The notes: generated from the letters alone by a model not told the origin. A stretch of 16,671 bases of DNA from Methylosinus sp. PW1 (GCF_000745215.1 NZ_JQNK01000005.1:1-16671), one strand, 5' to 3'; shown: positions 1-8,736, counted from the stretch's first letter. Numbers and translations are program-made.

Positions 1-1204
1 TAAAGCTCATCGAAAAACTCGCGCAGGATTTCGCGCTGTGCCGCGTGATCCGTCTTTGTCAGCTCATAACGTCGAACCAAAGAATCGTCGCGGATCGGCC
101 CGTAATAACTCCCATTGGGGACGCGGTGCGCGCTAGCATGTGAACCCCTTTCGTCCCAACAATCCCAAGCTCGACGACGAAGGCGGCCGAAGCTGCATCC
201 CTGTAGATGCAACTCTGACAAAAGTTTTCTAGCGTGCGCGTGCAAAGCTTCTCGACGCCTATGCCCGCGAAGGCAGTTGCAGCCTCATTAGGGCGGCCAG
301 CGGCCCTACCGTTTGCAAAAAAAACCTGCGAGCTGATGCCCAAAGCTCTCCTGATGGGAAAGTCTGACAAATGTTTTTGGTCGTCGTGTTTCCAGAAGGA
401 TCGATGTAGCCCAACCGAAATCGTTCGACGACGTGATGCCAGTGAACGCATCAGACATTGGGCGAAGCAATCTCTTATGATGAACAGTGTCCTTTATCAC
501 AGACCGCCCTATTTTTGGCTGGCCTTCGCTCGTCCTTGGGAAGAGGCGCACATAGACCGCCTTATCGCCCTCGAATTTATATTCTTGCTCTCCGGACTGC
601 CGAACGATGCAATCGTCGCATTGCGCGGAAAAAAGAAAGCCGGTGATGTCGTCGCTGCGGCTTCTGGAAATGGCGTGCGGTCGGCCGCGCCGACGCCTTG
701 GGCGATCATACCGCGTATGATTGTCTCCAATTCCTCAGTGAGCGCCTTCCTCGCAGCGCGGCGCTCTGCATTCTTCGCCGTGGCTGGCAGATCGTATCTC
801 ACCGGAAAGCGAAGATGCCCCATGTCGAAAGGGAGTTCCGTTGCCGCGCCATAAGCGGTGTTCATGATCGGAAGCATGACCGAAAACGACCTAGCCTTTA
901 GAGCATAGCCGTATTCGAGCATCACATTAGGATTTGGGATGAGCTTGCCTGCTTCCGTCGACGCAACAAAGGTCAGATCGGGGACAAAAGCATCGCAAAC
1001 GGCAATCTTCTTCAGGATCGTGTCGGTGACGGGGCAATGCCCATGCACACCTTCGGTGTCGGCATCGATGCGTACCCGCACGCCTACATTTGGATCGGCG
1101 GAAATGTTCTTCGCCGCGAGATTCAGTGCAAATCGGATGAGGTAGCGATTGAACCTTTCTGGTCGATCGCTTTGCCAAGCATAGAAAACAACAAAATCTT
1201 TCAC
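1..1204 (-). pseudogene. Frameshifted left-end copy of the TIR-like gene (probable sequence error)
   Basis: This is the same gene as the intact 429-codon frame at 13770-15059, but interrupted here by single-base indels near positions 117-134, 174, 224, 341, 407 and 597. Its last 26 codons lie beyond the left edge. The open part (about 509-1204) gives the whole TIR-like domain and then shifts frame. Every difference is a homopolymer-type indel near the contig end, and the other copy is open throughout. I read it as unpolished contig-end sequence, not a biological pseudogene. A true tandem duplication with one decayed copy is much less likely. Confidence 0.85.
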
Positions 1205-1749
1205 GTCAGCCTCGAAATCGTTGCCTGACTCACATTGAATCGCCGCGCGAGGTCGGCCTGCGTCGCGGTGCCGTTCGCCAACGCCTCGCGGGCTTCTTCA
1301 CGCTGATGGCGCGTGAGGGCAGGGGGACGCCCCATGTGAACGCCCCGCGCCTTGGCACGCTCACGGCCTTCGCTCGTGCGGGCGCGGATGAGGTCGCGCT
1401 CGAACTCGGCAAGCCCGCCAAGGACGGTGAGCATAAGCCGCCCGTGCGCCGTCGTCGTGTCCGCCCATGCATCGGCCAAGGATCGAAAGCCCGCTCCGGC
1501 CTTCGCAACGGCGTCGAGCGTGTTGAGAAGATCGCGCGTCGAGCGCGCCAGCCGATCAAGGCGCGTCACAATCAGAGTGTCGCCTGCGCCGAGGGATTTA
1601 ATCGCGCGCGCCAATTCGCGCCGGTCGGTCTTTGCGCCGCTGGCCGTCTCGCGGAAAACCGTTTCAGCGCCGGCGACGCGCAACGCCTTCACTTGCGCGT
1701 CAACGCTCTGGCCGTCCGTTGAAACTCGTGCATAGCCGAAAATCGTCAT
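1201..1749 (-). CDS. Serine recombinase (resolvase/invertase family), left copy
   Basis: Small serine site-specific recombinase of 182 residues, the usual length for Tn3-type resolvases and DNA invertases. The N-terminal catalytic motif YARVSTDGQ places the nucleophile at Ser10 with Arg8 beside it. A second catalytic cluster, RLDRLARS, lies at about 63-70. The long E helix with EFERDLIRART follows at 115-125, then GRPP and a C-terminal helix-turn-helix (about 163-180, TQADLARRFNVSQATISRL) for DNA binding. I chose the ATG at 1749 because the family starts with this strand; an in-frame ATG at 1818 would add 23 atypical residues over a repeat-rich leader. Its TGA overlaps the GTG start of the TIR-like gene by four bases, so the two are probably translated together. 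It may resolve plasmid dimers or move its own module. Confidence 0.95.
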   Translation of the reverse strand: MTIFGYARVSTDGQSVDAQVKALRVAGAETVFRETASGAKTDRRELARAIKSLGAGDTLIVTRLDRLARSTRDLLNTLDAVAKAGAGFRSLADAWADTTTAHGRLMLTVLGGLAEFERDLIRARTSEGRERAKARGVHMGRPPALTRHQREEAREALANGTATQADLARRFNVSQATISRLT

Positions 1750-1774
1750 GCCGGAAGCGTAGCGAAGCGGCCTT

Positions 1775-1796
1775 CTTTTGCAAGTAACTTTTGCAT
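1775..1796. repeat. Paired CTTTTGCAA/T motifs upstream of the recombinase
   Basis: CTTTTGCAAG at 1775-1784 and CTTTTGCAT at 1788-1796 are direct repeats 13 bp apart, just upstream of the recombinase start. The ten bases CTTTTGCAAG recur in the same orientation at 13734-13743, on the far side of the TIR-like gene. They could be subsites of a resolvase recombination site or an operator. The second copy of this feature is at 15630-15651. Confidence 0.45.
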
Positions 1797-1938
1797 ACCG
1801 CAAGCGCCTGATTTTCAAGGGGTGGCGACCTTATACAAAAGTCTTGATTTTCGCATCACAAGCGGAGCCGTAGCCCGTGCGGACGCTGTCTGGTTTGTGC
1901 TAAAAATGCGGGTCAGCCTGCTATTTTTGTCTTTTTGA

Positions 1939-1967
1939 TTGACAGCAAGACTCCGATCGTTTAGTTA
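1939..1967 (+). promoter_or_regulatory. Candidate promoter of the RAMA-like gene
   Basis: A perfect TTGACA -35 hexamer lies at 1939-1944. The -10 at 17 bp spacing (about 1962-1967) is weak. The AT-rich stretch at 1981-1990 could serve another start. The divergent gap 1750-2005 otherwise shows no gene. A GGAG ribosome-binding site sits at 1996-1999, seven bases before the ATG at 2006. Confidence 0.4.
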
Positions 1968-2005
1968 GACCAAACGCGCCTAAAATATATCCATCGGAGC
2001 TAACA

Positions 2006-2578
2006 ATGCCTGATATGAATATTTATATCCCCATGTCGCGCAAGCTGTACGACAACGTCATCCGCTTCTCGGATGGAAAGCTCGATCCTGCGGCAATTGC
2101 AGAAGATCTACTCATCAACTGGATCGGAAGCGAACTAGAATTTGGCGACGGAGCAAAATATTTTTGTAGCCATATCGAAGACGTTATTAATGAATATGCG
2201 CCACACCTACGGAATAAGATAATTCATAATGATGATAAAATCGAAAAAAAAGCTCATGAAGACAGAAAGCCACTAGTTTGGAAGAATGTTTCTATTTTAT
2301 CAGGCTCAGATGTTCGTATGGCTTATGGCGGCACTCATCATTATGCAAAAATTCTGGGCGGATTTATCGTAGATAGCAATGGAAAGCAATATTCGCCGTC
2401 AGAATGGGCAGCACATGTAGCAGGAGGAACCTCCCGGAACGCGTGGCGTGACCTGTGGTTTAGGGAGCCGTTGTCTAAGACATGGATTCCAGCTCAACTA
2501 TTAAGAGATCAGGCAGCAAATGAACTTGCAGGCGGATCATACGGGAAATCAATAGCTTCCATCGACGATCTTGATTGA
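2006..2578 (+). CDS. Stand-alone RAMA/DUF4357-like domain protein
   Basis: 190-residue cytoplasmic protein with no signal peptide or membrane segment. The N-terminal 90 residues are not recognised. From about residue 92 to 168 it resembles the RAMA (restriction enzyme adenine methylase associated) or DUF4357 fold. The pattern is YAKILGGFIVDSNGKQYSPSEWAAHVAGG, split as YAKILGG, DSNGKQYSPSEWAAHVAG and NAWRDLWF, followed by a closing segment ending in LLRDQ. RAMA domains usually sit beside DNA-methylating or restriction modules and are thought to read DNA or protein features. Here the domain stands alone, with no methylase in the window. It starts at an ATG behind a GGAG site and is clearly more AT-rich than the backbone, which suggests recent acquisition. 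The domain call is from pattern only; the function is unknown. Confidence 0.75.
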   Translation: MPDMNIYIPMSRKLYDNVIRFSDGKLDPAAIAEDLLINWIGSELEFGDGAKYFCSHIEDVINEYAPHLRNKIIHNDDKIEKKAHEDRKPLVWKNVSILSGSDVRMAYGGTHHYAKILGGFIVDSNGKQYSPSEWAAHVAGGTSRNAWRDLWFREPLSKTWIPAQLLRDQAANELAGGSYGKSIASIDDLD

Positions 2579-2603
2579 TGTAACCGCCGAATATGAAGTC
2601 TCC

Positions 2604-2644
2604 AAGCCCGCCATTCCGACGGGCTTGCGCGAGAATAGCTCGCG
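2604..2644. terminator. Two adjacent hairpins between the RAMA-like gene and the small ORF
   Basis: AAGCCCG (2604-2610) pairs with CGGGCTT (2620-2626), and CGCGAG (2628-2633) pairs with CTCGCG (2639-2644). Neither is followed by a T run, so this is a possible attenuator or mRNA processing site, not a clear intrinsic terminator. Confidence 0.4.
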
Positions 2645-2683
2645 TCACATGGCAGATTATGAATAAAATAACAGGAGAGCATC

Positions 2684-2884
2684 ATGAAAAAAGTGACGGT
2701 ATATAATGTTCGAAAATACGATATTGTAAGCGATGAAATAAAACGTTCTCGGCGCATGGCGACGCGTGAGGGAGCGCTTATTATGTGCGCTCAAATAATT
2801 GAGGGTAGCGCCATAGAAATTGACGAGTCTGAACTTGAAAGCGGGGAGCAATGGACGCGACTGGATTTTAGAAAAAGCAGTTGA
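2684..2884 (+). CDS. Small conserved-looking protein of unknown function (66 aa)
   Basis: A 66-residue, charged, soluble protein starting MKKVTVYNVRKYDIVSDE and containing RRMATREGA and an acidic EIDESELESGE stretch. A strong AGGAGAG ribosome-binding site precedes the ATG. I recall short proteins of this type (MKKVTVYKYxxYDIxxDE...RRMATREAAE) as uncharacterised proteins in alphaproteobacteria, but I know no function. The gene is AT-rich like its upstream neighbour. Its TGA (2882-2884) is in the same frame as the truncated Rhs sequence that follows, with a second stop at 2891-2893, so the Rhs remnant was joined almost exactly at this gene's end. Confidence 0.75.
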   Translation: MKKVTVYNVRKYDIVSDEIKRSRRMATREGALIMCAQIIEGSAIEIDESELESGEQWTRLDFRKSS

Positions 2885-3007
2885 TTCGCATAACCGGCCA
2901 ACCGCAATCTCATCAGCGCGACCGATCCCGTCGGCGTCGTCACCGTCCGAACCTACGACCCGGACAACCGACCGCTCACAGTCTCCCGCGGGGCGTCGTC
3001 CGCGCTC

Positions 3008-4879
3008 GTGCTTCAGCTCGCCAACAACTACACCAACACCGGGCAGATCGCGACGGCGACGGACGCCAATGGCGATCCGCTAGGGCGCGTCACGCAATTC
3101 GCCTATGACGCGCTCGGCCGCAAGCTGAGCGTCGTCAACGCCGCCATCCAGGCCGCGCCGCTCGCCGCCTGGACCTACACACCCGATGGCGTCGTAGCCA
3201 GCTTCACCGACGCCAACGGCCATGCGACCGCCTATACGCCGGACGGCTTCGATCGGGTGCGCGTGACCGCCTATGCGGACAGCACATCCACCACGGCTGG
3301 CTACGACAATGACGACAATCTGCTGAGTTTCGTGACGCGCAAGGGCGACACGCTCGCCTATACGTACGACACGCTCAACCGGCGGATCACCAAATCCGGC
3401 CCTGGCCTGCCGACCGTGACCTACGCATACGATCTCACTGACCGTCTGATCGCGGCGAACGACAACAGCGCGGCGATCACAACCCCTCAAGCGACGCCGA
3501 GCTATGTCGCGAGCTGGGCCTATGACGCCGCCGATCGATCCACCGGCTTCGTTTATGGCCCGAGCGTCACGCAGACGACGCCGGCGGCCGCGAGCGTCGT
3601 CTTCGGACATGTCTATGACGCTGCCAACCGGCGCATCACGCAGAGCGTCAGCGACAATGGCTGGGTCGCCTATCCAACAGCCGCATCGCAGACGGCCTAT
3701 GTCTCCAATGCGGTCAATCAATATACGACCGTCGGCGCGGCGACGCCGAGCTATGACGGCAACGGCAATCTGACCTTCGACGGCGCAGTCGCATATGGCT
3801 ATGACGCCGAAAGCCGGCTGACGAGCGCTTCCGCCACCAGCTTTACCGCGAGCTACGCTTATGACGCGCGCGGCGTGCGGAAATCGAAAAGCGTCAACGG
3901 CTTCGCTACCGTCACCGTGACTGACGAGAGCGGGCGGCCGCTGCTGGACTACGACGGATCGAGCGGAGCGGTCCGCCAATGGATGGCGCAGGCGGGCGGC
4001 GCGGCAGGCGCGGTCGCGCTTCTCGATCCCGCTGGCGCGCGACGGACGCTGATCCCGGACATTCAGGGCTCGGTGATCGCGAGCCTGGACGCGGGCTCTG
4101 GCGCGTTGACGCGGCAGGGCTATGCGCCATATGGGCAGACAGCGGGCTCGTTCCCGTTCGGCTACACGGGACTGCGGACCGACGCCGAGACGGGGCTGAC
4201 CAACAATCACGCCCGGCTCTATCACCCGGTCTTAGGCCGTTTCGTCCAGAACGATCCGATCGGCTACGCGGGCGGCTACAATCTCTACGCCTATGTCGGC
4301 AACGATCCGCTGAACTTCACCGATCCAGACGGGCTGGTGAAGGACCATCCTGCCGCGGCGGCGGGGATAGCGGCGGCCACGATCGGAACGGCTGTCTGCG
4401 TGCTTCTCGAACCCTGCGGGGCTATCGAAGGAGGCTTAGCGCTCGCCGGCGGCGGCGCCGTCGCTACCGGAGCGACTGTATCGACGACCACGGTGGTGGC
4501 GGGCGCGGGAATTATCGGCGGCACGGGAATTGCCGTCGCCGATCTGACGGTATTTAATTCGAGCAATGCTCAGGGAGGGTCGCCGGACCCCGGTCAGCCA
4601 GCATCTGCTCCGTTTGGGAGAAGCGGTAATCCGATAAACGTGGTGCCGGGCACTAACGCGCCGGCAAGCATCAACGGAATTGACTACACAGGTCACGCTC
4701 TCGATCAGATGCAAGGAAGAGGACTTACACCATCTGTTGTTGGTAATACTATTGGACAGGGCACAGCTTATCCAACAGGCACCGGAACAACTGGATACTA
4801 CGACGCCGTCAATAACGTCAGGGTGATTATTAACTCTGTAACAGGCAAGGTTATAACCGTTATTCCTGGAGCGCCATGA
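3008..4879 (+). CDS. Truncated Rhs/YD-repeat protein with C-terminal DUF4258-like toxin domain
   Basis: C-terminal part of an Rhs polymorphic toxin. YD repeats run from the first residues, for example FAYDALGRK, YTYDTLNRRI, YGYDAESRLTSA and YAYDARGVRKS. Next comes the Rhs-associated core, ending in the typical GRFVQNDPIGYAGGYNLYAY...DPDGL near residues 415-443. A Gly/Ala-rich hydrophobic linker follows, then a short tip (about 560-623) with GHALDQMQGRGLTP and a final TGKVITVIPG. The tip resembles DUF4258-type toxins of the BECR fold, usually RNA-targeting. Rhs-like coding sequence continues upstream in frame to about 2894, where it is cut off. The usual N-terminal half of over 1000 residues is missing, and the GTG at 3008 has no ribosome-binding site. 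The tip is more AT-rich than the core, typical of swapped tips. It may be a silent remnant kept for its immunity gene. Confidence 0.85.
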   Translation: MLQLANNYTNTGQIATATDANGDPLGRVTQFAYDALGRKLSVVNAAIQAAPLAAWTYTPDGVVASFTDANGHATAYTPDGFDRVRVTAYADSTSTTAGYDNDDNLLSFVTRKGDTLAYTYDTLNRRITKSGPGLPTVTYAYDLTDRLIAANDNSAAITTPQATPSYVASWAYDAADRSTGFVYGPSVTQTTPAAASVVFGHVYDAANRRITQSVSDNGWVAYPTAASQTAYVSNAVNQYTTVGAATPSYDGNGNLTFDGAVAYGYDAESRLTSASATSFTASYAYDARGVRKSKSVNGFATVTVTDESGRPLLDYDGSSGAVRQWMAQAGGAAGAVALLDPAGARRTLIPDIQGSVIASLDAGSGALTRQGYAPYGQTAGSFPFGYTGLRTDAETGLTNNHARLYHPVLGRFVQNDPIGYAGGYNLYAYVGNDPLNFTDPDGLVKDHPAAAAGIAAATIGTAVCVLLEPCGAIEGGLALAGGGAVATGATVSTTTVVAGAGIIGGTGIAVADLTVFNSSNAQGGSPDPGQPASAPFGRSGNPINVVPGTNAPASINGIDYTGHALDQMQGRGLTPSVVGNTIGQGTAYPTGTGTTGYYDAVNNVRVIINSVTGKVITVIPGAP

Positions 4880-5148
4880 ATATGATCACCCACCAAGAAT
4901 TATTTGAAGCTGTCAGAAAAATCTTGTACGAGATTTGGGACCCAATAGGTATAGTTGGAACGCCGGGTGCCCACGACGAATATGACATGTACGCCCCAAA
5001 AATCGTTGAAATTATCCTGAATAGCGGATCAAAAGATGAGATATTCAATTATCTGGAGTGGGCGGTAAGTGAGCGCATGGAACTTCCCGTCGATAAAAAT
5101 AAGACAATGTCTGTAGCAGAAAAGCTATTCGCATTTGAGTCCGCTTAG
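4876..5148 (+). CDS. Probable immunity protein for the Rhs toxin tip
   Basis: 90-residue acidic soluble protein whose ATG overlaps the Rhs stop codon (ATGA), the classic toxin-immunity arrangement. The sequence has WDPIGI at about 21-26, DEYDMYAPKI and a helical C-terminus. This resembles small DUF1871-like proteins often found as immunity genes beside contact-dependent toxins. It would bind and block the C-terminal tip encoded just upstream. The call rests mainly on position, size and AT-rich composition. The 118-bp gap after it (5149-5266) separates it from a convergent mobilization gene, and I see no strong terminator there. Confidence 0.75.
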   Translation: MNMITHQELFEAVRKILYEIWDPIGIVGTPGAHDEYDMYAPKIVEIILNSGSKDEIFNYLEWAVSERMELPVDKNKTMSVAEKLFAFESA

Positions 5149-5266
5149 AAGTTTATCAAATGCTGGCCCAAGCCGCCTGGTCCAACTTCAGGCTGATAGC
5201 TTGAGGTTCATGTCTTAAAATAAACTCAAGAACTTGCTGAGCTTCCCTCGGTCTGCACGTTCCATT

Positions 5267-5956
5267 TCAGTAGCCTTTGAGAATGGCGAACGGCGCCTGC
5301 TCGGCTCCCCATGGTTTCAACCCTGGCTCGATGGCGACGCAAATCCGTACGCGGCCTTTGTGCTCCCCACAGCTCCCGAATTCGATCTTCAATCCCTGGT
5401 CCCGCATTTTTTGCGCGGTCGCCTTCATGCCGTCGATCTCGCCTTGCCGATCGGCCTTTTCCAGCGCCAGATTCGCCAGATCCGCCCGTTGCCAGGACAA
5501 GGACGCCCAGAGGCCGAACCCGATCAGCGCCAGGGCGGCGACCGCGCCGGCCACGATGACGACGAACGCGCGATCGGAAAATTTCGCCGCCTGCTTGTCG
5601 AGAATGATTGCAGCGCGGCGCGCGTCCTCGATCTGTTGCGTGAAGCCGTTCACCAGCGGCGCGAACGCGATCCCCGCGGCCTTGCCGACATCGGCGCCCG
5701 CCTTGGAAAGGCTCTCCCGCACCTGCTCGCGCACGGCCTCGGCGCCGGCCTGTTCGGCCCGCACCCCGATCTGCTCCGCCTCGGCGCGGAGCTGTTTCAG
5801 GACCTGATCCGCGTGAAGGATCAGCCGTGCGATGGCCTCGGCGTGCCGCGCCTGCTGGGCCAGCCCCTTGTCGAGAGCGGCCTGCGCTTGTTCGGCGTGC
5901 ACGAGCAGGCCGCCGATCTCCTCCATGATTTTGCCGTCGCCGGACTCGTTCGCCAT
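5267..5956 (-). CDS. Relaxase-operon coiled-coil membrane protein
   Basis: 229-residue protein with one membrane segment. Residues 1-130 are Ala/Glu/Gln-rich and predicted helical or coiled coil. A hydrophobic stretch FVVIVAGAVAALALIGFGLW spans 131-150. A second short coiled coil follows, then a C-terminal domain with EFGSCG, RVRICVAIEP and the ending LKGY. It lies 37 bases downstream of the relaxase gene on the same strand, with a GAGGAG ribosome-binding site before its ATG, so it is very likely in the relaxase operon. Proteins of this layout accompany MobA/MobL relaxases and are presumed to tether or stabilise the relaxosome at the membrane or coupling protein. I do not recognise a named family with certainty. 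Confidence 0.7.
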   Translation of the reverse strand: MANESGDGKIMEEIGGLLVHAEQAQAALDKGLAQQARHAEAIARLILHADQVLKQLRAEAEQIGVRAEQAGAEAVREQVRESLSKAGADVGKAAGIAFAPLVNGFTQQIEDARRAAIILDKQAAKFSDRAFVVIVAGAVAALALIGFGLWASLSWQRADLANLALEKADRQGEIDGMKATAQKMRDQGLKIEFGSCGEHKGRVRICVAIEPGLKPWGAEQAPFAILKGY

Positions 5957-5993
5957 GTCTCAAATCTCCTCGACCAAAAGCCACTCTCGAAAA

Positions 5994-8705
5994 TCACCAC
6001 CCTGGCCCGCGAAACCGCTGCCGCGCCGACTGTTCGCGATCGACCTCTTCCTGCCGTTGTTGTTCCTGCTGCCGCTCTGCTTCGGCGCGCTGGCGCTCGG
6101 CCTCCTCGGCTCGCCGCGCCTCCGCCTGCTGGAAGGCCTCGCGGGCCTTCACCGCGCCTTGCGATTTGTAGAAGGCGAGCTTCGCTTCTTGAATGAGCGC
6201 CTGTCGACGCGCCGCGGCCGCGGCGGCCTCATCCTCAGGGTGCGCGGCCGCCGGCGTCTTCGGCGCCCTCTCCCCATCGTGCTCCCGCGCCTGGCTGTCG
6301 CGGCGCGCCCCGTACCGGCCGCCCTCTCTCGCCGCCGCCGCACGATCCCCATCAGCCGCCGGCGCCCGCCCCTGGGCGTCGCGCGAAACCTCGATGTCGC
6401 TGCGCACCCCGAATTCCGCCGCGATCCCGCGCCGCTCGGCGTAGTCGAGCGTCGTCTCCTTCGCCCCGGAGCGCGACAGCCGCGTCGACAGCTCGCGCAG
6501 ATCCGCGAACTGATCGTGCCCGGCATAGAGCCGCGCCTCCTCGCGATGCCGCGTCATCGCGACATAGGAGAGATGCCGGTCCATCCCCTCCGACGCCAGC
6601 ACATAGGCCCGGTCGACTGTCGCCCCCTGGGATTTGTGGATCGTCGTCGCATAGCCGTGATCGATCGCCGCATATTCGGCCAACACGACGGCCACCTCCC
6701 GCCCCCGGCCCGGCCCTTCGGCGCCGTCGAGCCGCGCAGATAGCCGCCCCTCCGAAACCTCCGACACGACGCCGAGCATCCCGTTCTTCACGCCGAGGTC
6801 TCGATTGTTCTCCAGAAAGATGACGCGGTCCCCGGCCACGAACGCCCGCTCGCCGTCATTGGTCATGAACCGCCGCTCGCCGGCGTCCTCGCCCCGCGCC
6901 AGCTCACCCCCCGCCTGGCGCGCCTCGCGGATCGCGGCGTTCAGCTCGCGAACGTCGGCGCGCCGATGCGCCAGCACCAGGCGGCTGCCGTCCGGACGCT
7001 CCCGCATGTCGCGCCCGACGTCCCTCACGATCGCCTCGATCGCCTCGTCCCGCGTCTCTGAGAACCGCACCGCGCCGCGATCGGCATAGGCGGCGAGCCC
7101 ATCCTGCGTCCGATGCCGCGCGAATTCCTGCGACGCCTGCCGCTGCCATCCCTCTGCCTGCCGGCGCACCTGAGCGAGCTCCGCGAAACCGACGCGCTCG
7201 GCGACGGCCCGGAACGCCGCCCCGGCCTGGATCGGCTGCAATTGCTCCGGATCGCCGACGAGCACGATCTTGGCGCCCGCCTTCTCGGCCGCGTCGATGA
7301 AGGAGGCCAATTGCCGCGACGAGACCATGCCCGCCTCGTCGATGACGAAGACATCGCCCTTTCCGAGTTCTCCCCGCCCGGCGCTCCATCCGGCTTCCCA
7401 GGACGCGAGCGTCCGCGAGGCGATCCCCGACGATTGCTCGAGGCCCTCGGCCGCCTTGCCCGACAGCGCCGCCCCATGAACCGAATAGCCCGCGCGCTCC
7501 CACGCATCTCGCGCGGCGGACAGCATCGTCGACTTGCCCGCCCCGGCGAGGCCGACCACGACGGAAATCCCCTCCCCGCCTGCGAGGCAGCGAACCGCCT
7601 CCCGTTGCTCCTCGGACAGGAACGGCCGCACGGCCAGAGCCGCCTCGACATGGCGCTCCGCGACGTCATGCTCCCGCGTCTCGCTCAACCGCGCGGCCGA
7701 CAGAACCATGCCGCGCTCGATCTCCACCATCTCGCGCGTCGAATAGCGCGCGGCCTCGATGATGCGCCCATCCGGCCCTCGCCGCTCGCCTTGCAGCTCG
7801 ACCAACGCCGGACTCGCCATCACACTGGCGAACGCCGCTTGAAAAGCCTCCACCCCGTCGATCGCACGATGCAGCGCCCGCGCGACATCGCGCCGACCGA
7901 ACACGCTCTTTTCGCCGGTGATGATCGAAAGAACCTGCTCCGGCTTCTCGCGGATCAATTCGGCGTTGTGGCGCGCCGTCTCGCTGCCCACCCGCGTTCG
8001 CGCTACCCCCTGGCCGCTCCGCTCCATCTGTGTCGCGTGAACGCCCATATGCTCGCTCGGCTCGATCTCCAGCCCCCGCTCCATATGCGAGCGATGATCG
8101 ATGCGAATCTCCAACCCGGCGCGCGCCAGATGCTCATTGGCCATCTCCTCCCAGCTCTGGCGGATGTCTCGAAGCTGAGCCTGCGAGCTGGGCAGGTCGC
8201 GTGCGATCAGCCATTTGTTCTCCCGCTCGATCGCCGTCTTGTCGCTCAAGCCGTCGGCCGTCACCGCCCGCGTCGTCATCATCAGATGCGCATGATGGTT
8301 GCGGATGTCGCTCGCCTTCTGCGGCGAATGGATCGCGAAATCGACGGCCGTCCCATAACGATCGGCCAATCCGCGCGCGAATTCCCGGCAAAGCTCCTCG
8401 CGCTGAGCGGCGGTCAATTCATGCGGCAGCGCGATCTCGAATTCCCGCGCCACGCGGGCGTCGACGCGCTTCTCGGCCGCCTCGGCGGCGTTCCACAAGG
8501 CCGAACGATCGAGCGCCCATTCCGCGCCGGAGCAAAGAGGAATGACGATCTCGCTATGCTCGACGCCATCGCGCCGCGTGAAGTCATGCGTGAGGCCGTC
8601 GCGTTCGTTGGTGAGGCATTCGCCGGAACGATAGGCCGACGCCGCCACGGCGCTGCGGCCGGACGCTCGGCCGATCGGCTTCATCGAAAGGTGATAGATC
8701 GCCAA
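5994..8705 (-). CDS. traA: Ti-type TraA / MobA-MobL (MOBQ) relaxase-helicase
   Basis: Nicks one strand at oriT and unwinds it for transfer. The 903 residues start MAIYHLSMKP, the standard start of this family. The initiation codon is TTG, with no better start nearby and no clear Shine-Dalgarno site. The relaxase domain occupies about 1-220, with the likely nicking Tyr25 (AASAYRSGE) and the metal-binding histidine motif HHAHL at 137-141. A RecD-like helicase follows: Walker A GLAGAGKST at 385-393, Walker B VFVIDEAGM at 452-460, GDPEQLQP at 484-491, IHKSQG at 689-694 and VAMTR at 715-719. The tail (770-903) is Glu/Arg/Gln-rich coiled coil. Full TraA proteins usually exceed 1000 residues, so the C-terminal region is short. 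No type IV secretion or coupling protein genes are present, so the plasmid is mobilizable but not self-transmissible. Confidence 0.95.
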   Translation of the reverse strand: MAIYHLSMKPIGRASGRSAVAASAYRSGECLTNERDGLTHDFTRRDGVEHSEIVIPLCSGAEWALDRSALWNAAEAAEKRVDARVAREFEIALPHELTAAQREELCREFARGLADRYGTAVDFAIHSPQKASDIRNHHAHLMMTTRAVTADGLSDKTAIERENKWLIARDLPSSQAQLRDIRQSWEEMANEHLARAGLEIRIDHRSHMERGLEIEPSEHMGVHATQMERSGQGVARTRVGSETARHNAELIREKPEQVLSIITGEKSVFGRRDVARALHRAIDGVEAFQAAFASVMASPALVELQGERRGPDGRIIEAARYSTREMVEIERGMVLSAARLSETREHDVAERHVEAALAVRPFLSEEQREAVRCLAGGEGISVVVGLAGAGKSTMLSAARDAWERAGYSVHGAALSGKAAEGLEQSSGIASRTLASWEAGWSAGRGELGKGDVFVIDEAGMVSSRQLASFIDAAEKAGAKIVLVGDPEQLQPIQAGAAFRAVAERVGFAELAQVRRQAEGWQRQASQEFARHRTQDGLAAYADRGAVRFSETRDEAIEAIVRDVGRDMRERPDGSRLVLAHRRADVRELNAAIREARQAGGELARGEDAGERRFMTNDGERAFVAGDRVIFLENNRDLGVKNGMLGVVSEVSEGRLSARLDGAEGPGRGREVAVVLAEYAAIDHGYATTIHKSQGATVDRAYVLASEGMDRHLSYVAMTRHREEARLYAGHDQFADLRELSTRLSRSGAKETTLDYAERRGIAAEFGVRSDIEVSRDAQGRAPAADGDRAAAAREGGRYGARRDSQAREHDGERAPKTPAAAHPEDEAAAAAARRQALIQEAKLAFYKSQGAVKAREAFQQAEARRAEEAERQRAEAERQQEQQRQEEVDREQSARQRFRGPGW

Positions 8706-8736
8706 TGGGATAGGCTCGAAGTCATAGGCCGAAACT

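Larger units (their letters stand above)
1..2818. repeat. Left copy of terminal direct redundancy (circular contig overlap)
   Basis: Bases 1-2818 match 13849-16671 nearly base for base. The offset is 13,848 at the extreme left and 13,855 from about position 600 onward, because the left copy lacks a net seven bases. Differences are single-base changes in short homopolymer runs, clustered in the first 600 bases of this copy and the last 300 bases of the other. The repeat reaches both window ends exactly, as expected when a circular molecule is assembled as a linear contig with overlapping ends. I infer a circle of about 13,855 bp. Confidence 0.95.

Noticed and set aside
59..551. Separate small genes in the left 550 bases
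   Set aside because: They are pieces of the TIR-like gene split by contig-end indels; the right copy is one continuous frame.
1..2818. Real tandem duplication of the TIR/recombinase/RAMA region
   Set aside because: The repeat stops exactly at both window edges, and differences are homopolymer indels confined to the edges, which is better explained by circular overlap.
3080..4225. 381-codon open frame on the - strand
   Set aside because: Antisense to the Rhs YD repeats; Arg-rich and without recognisable domains.
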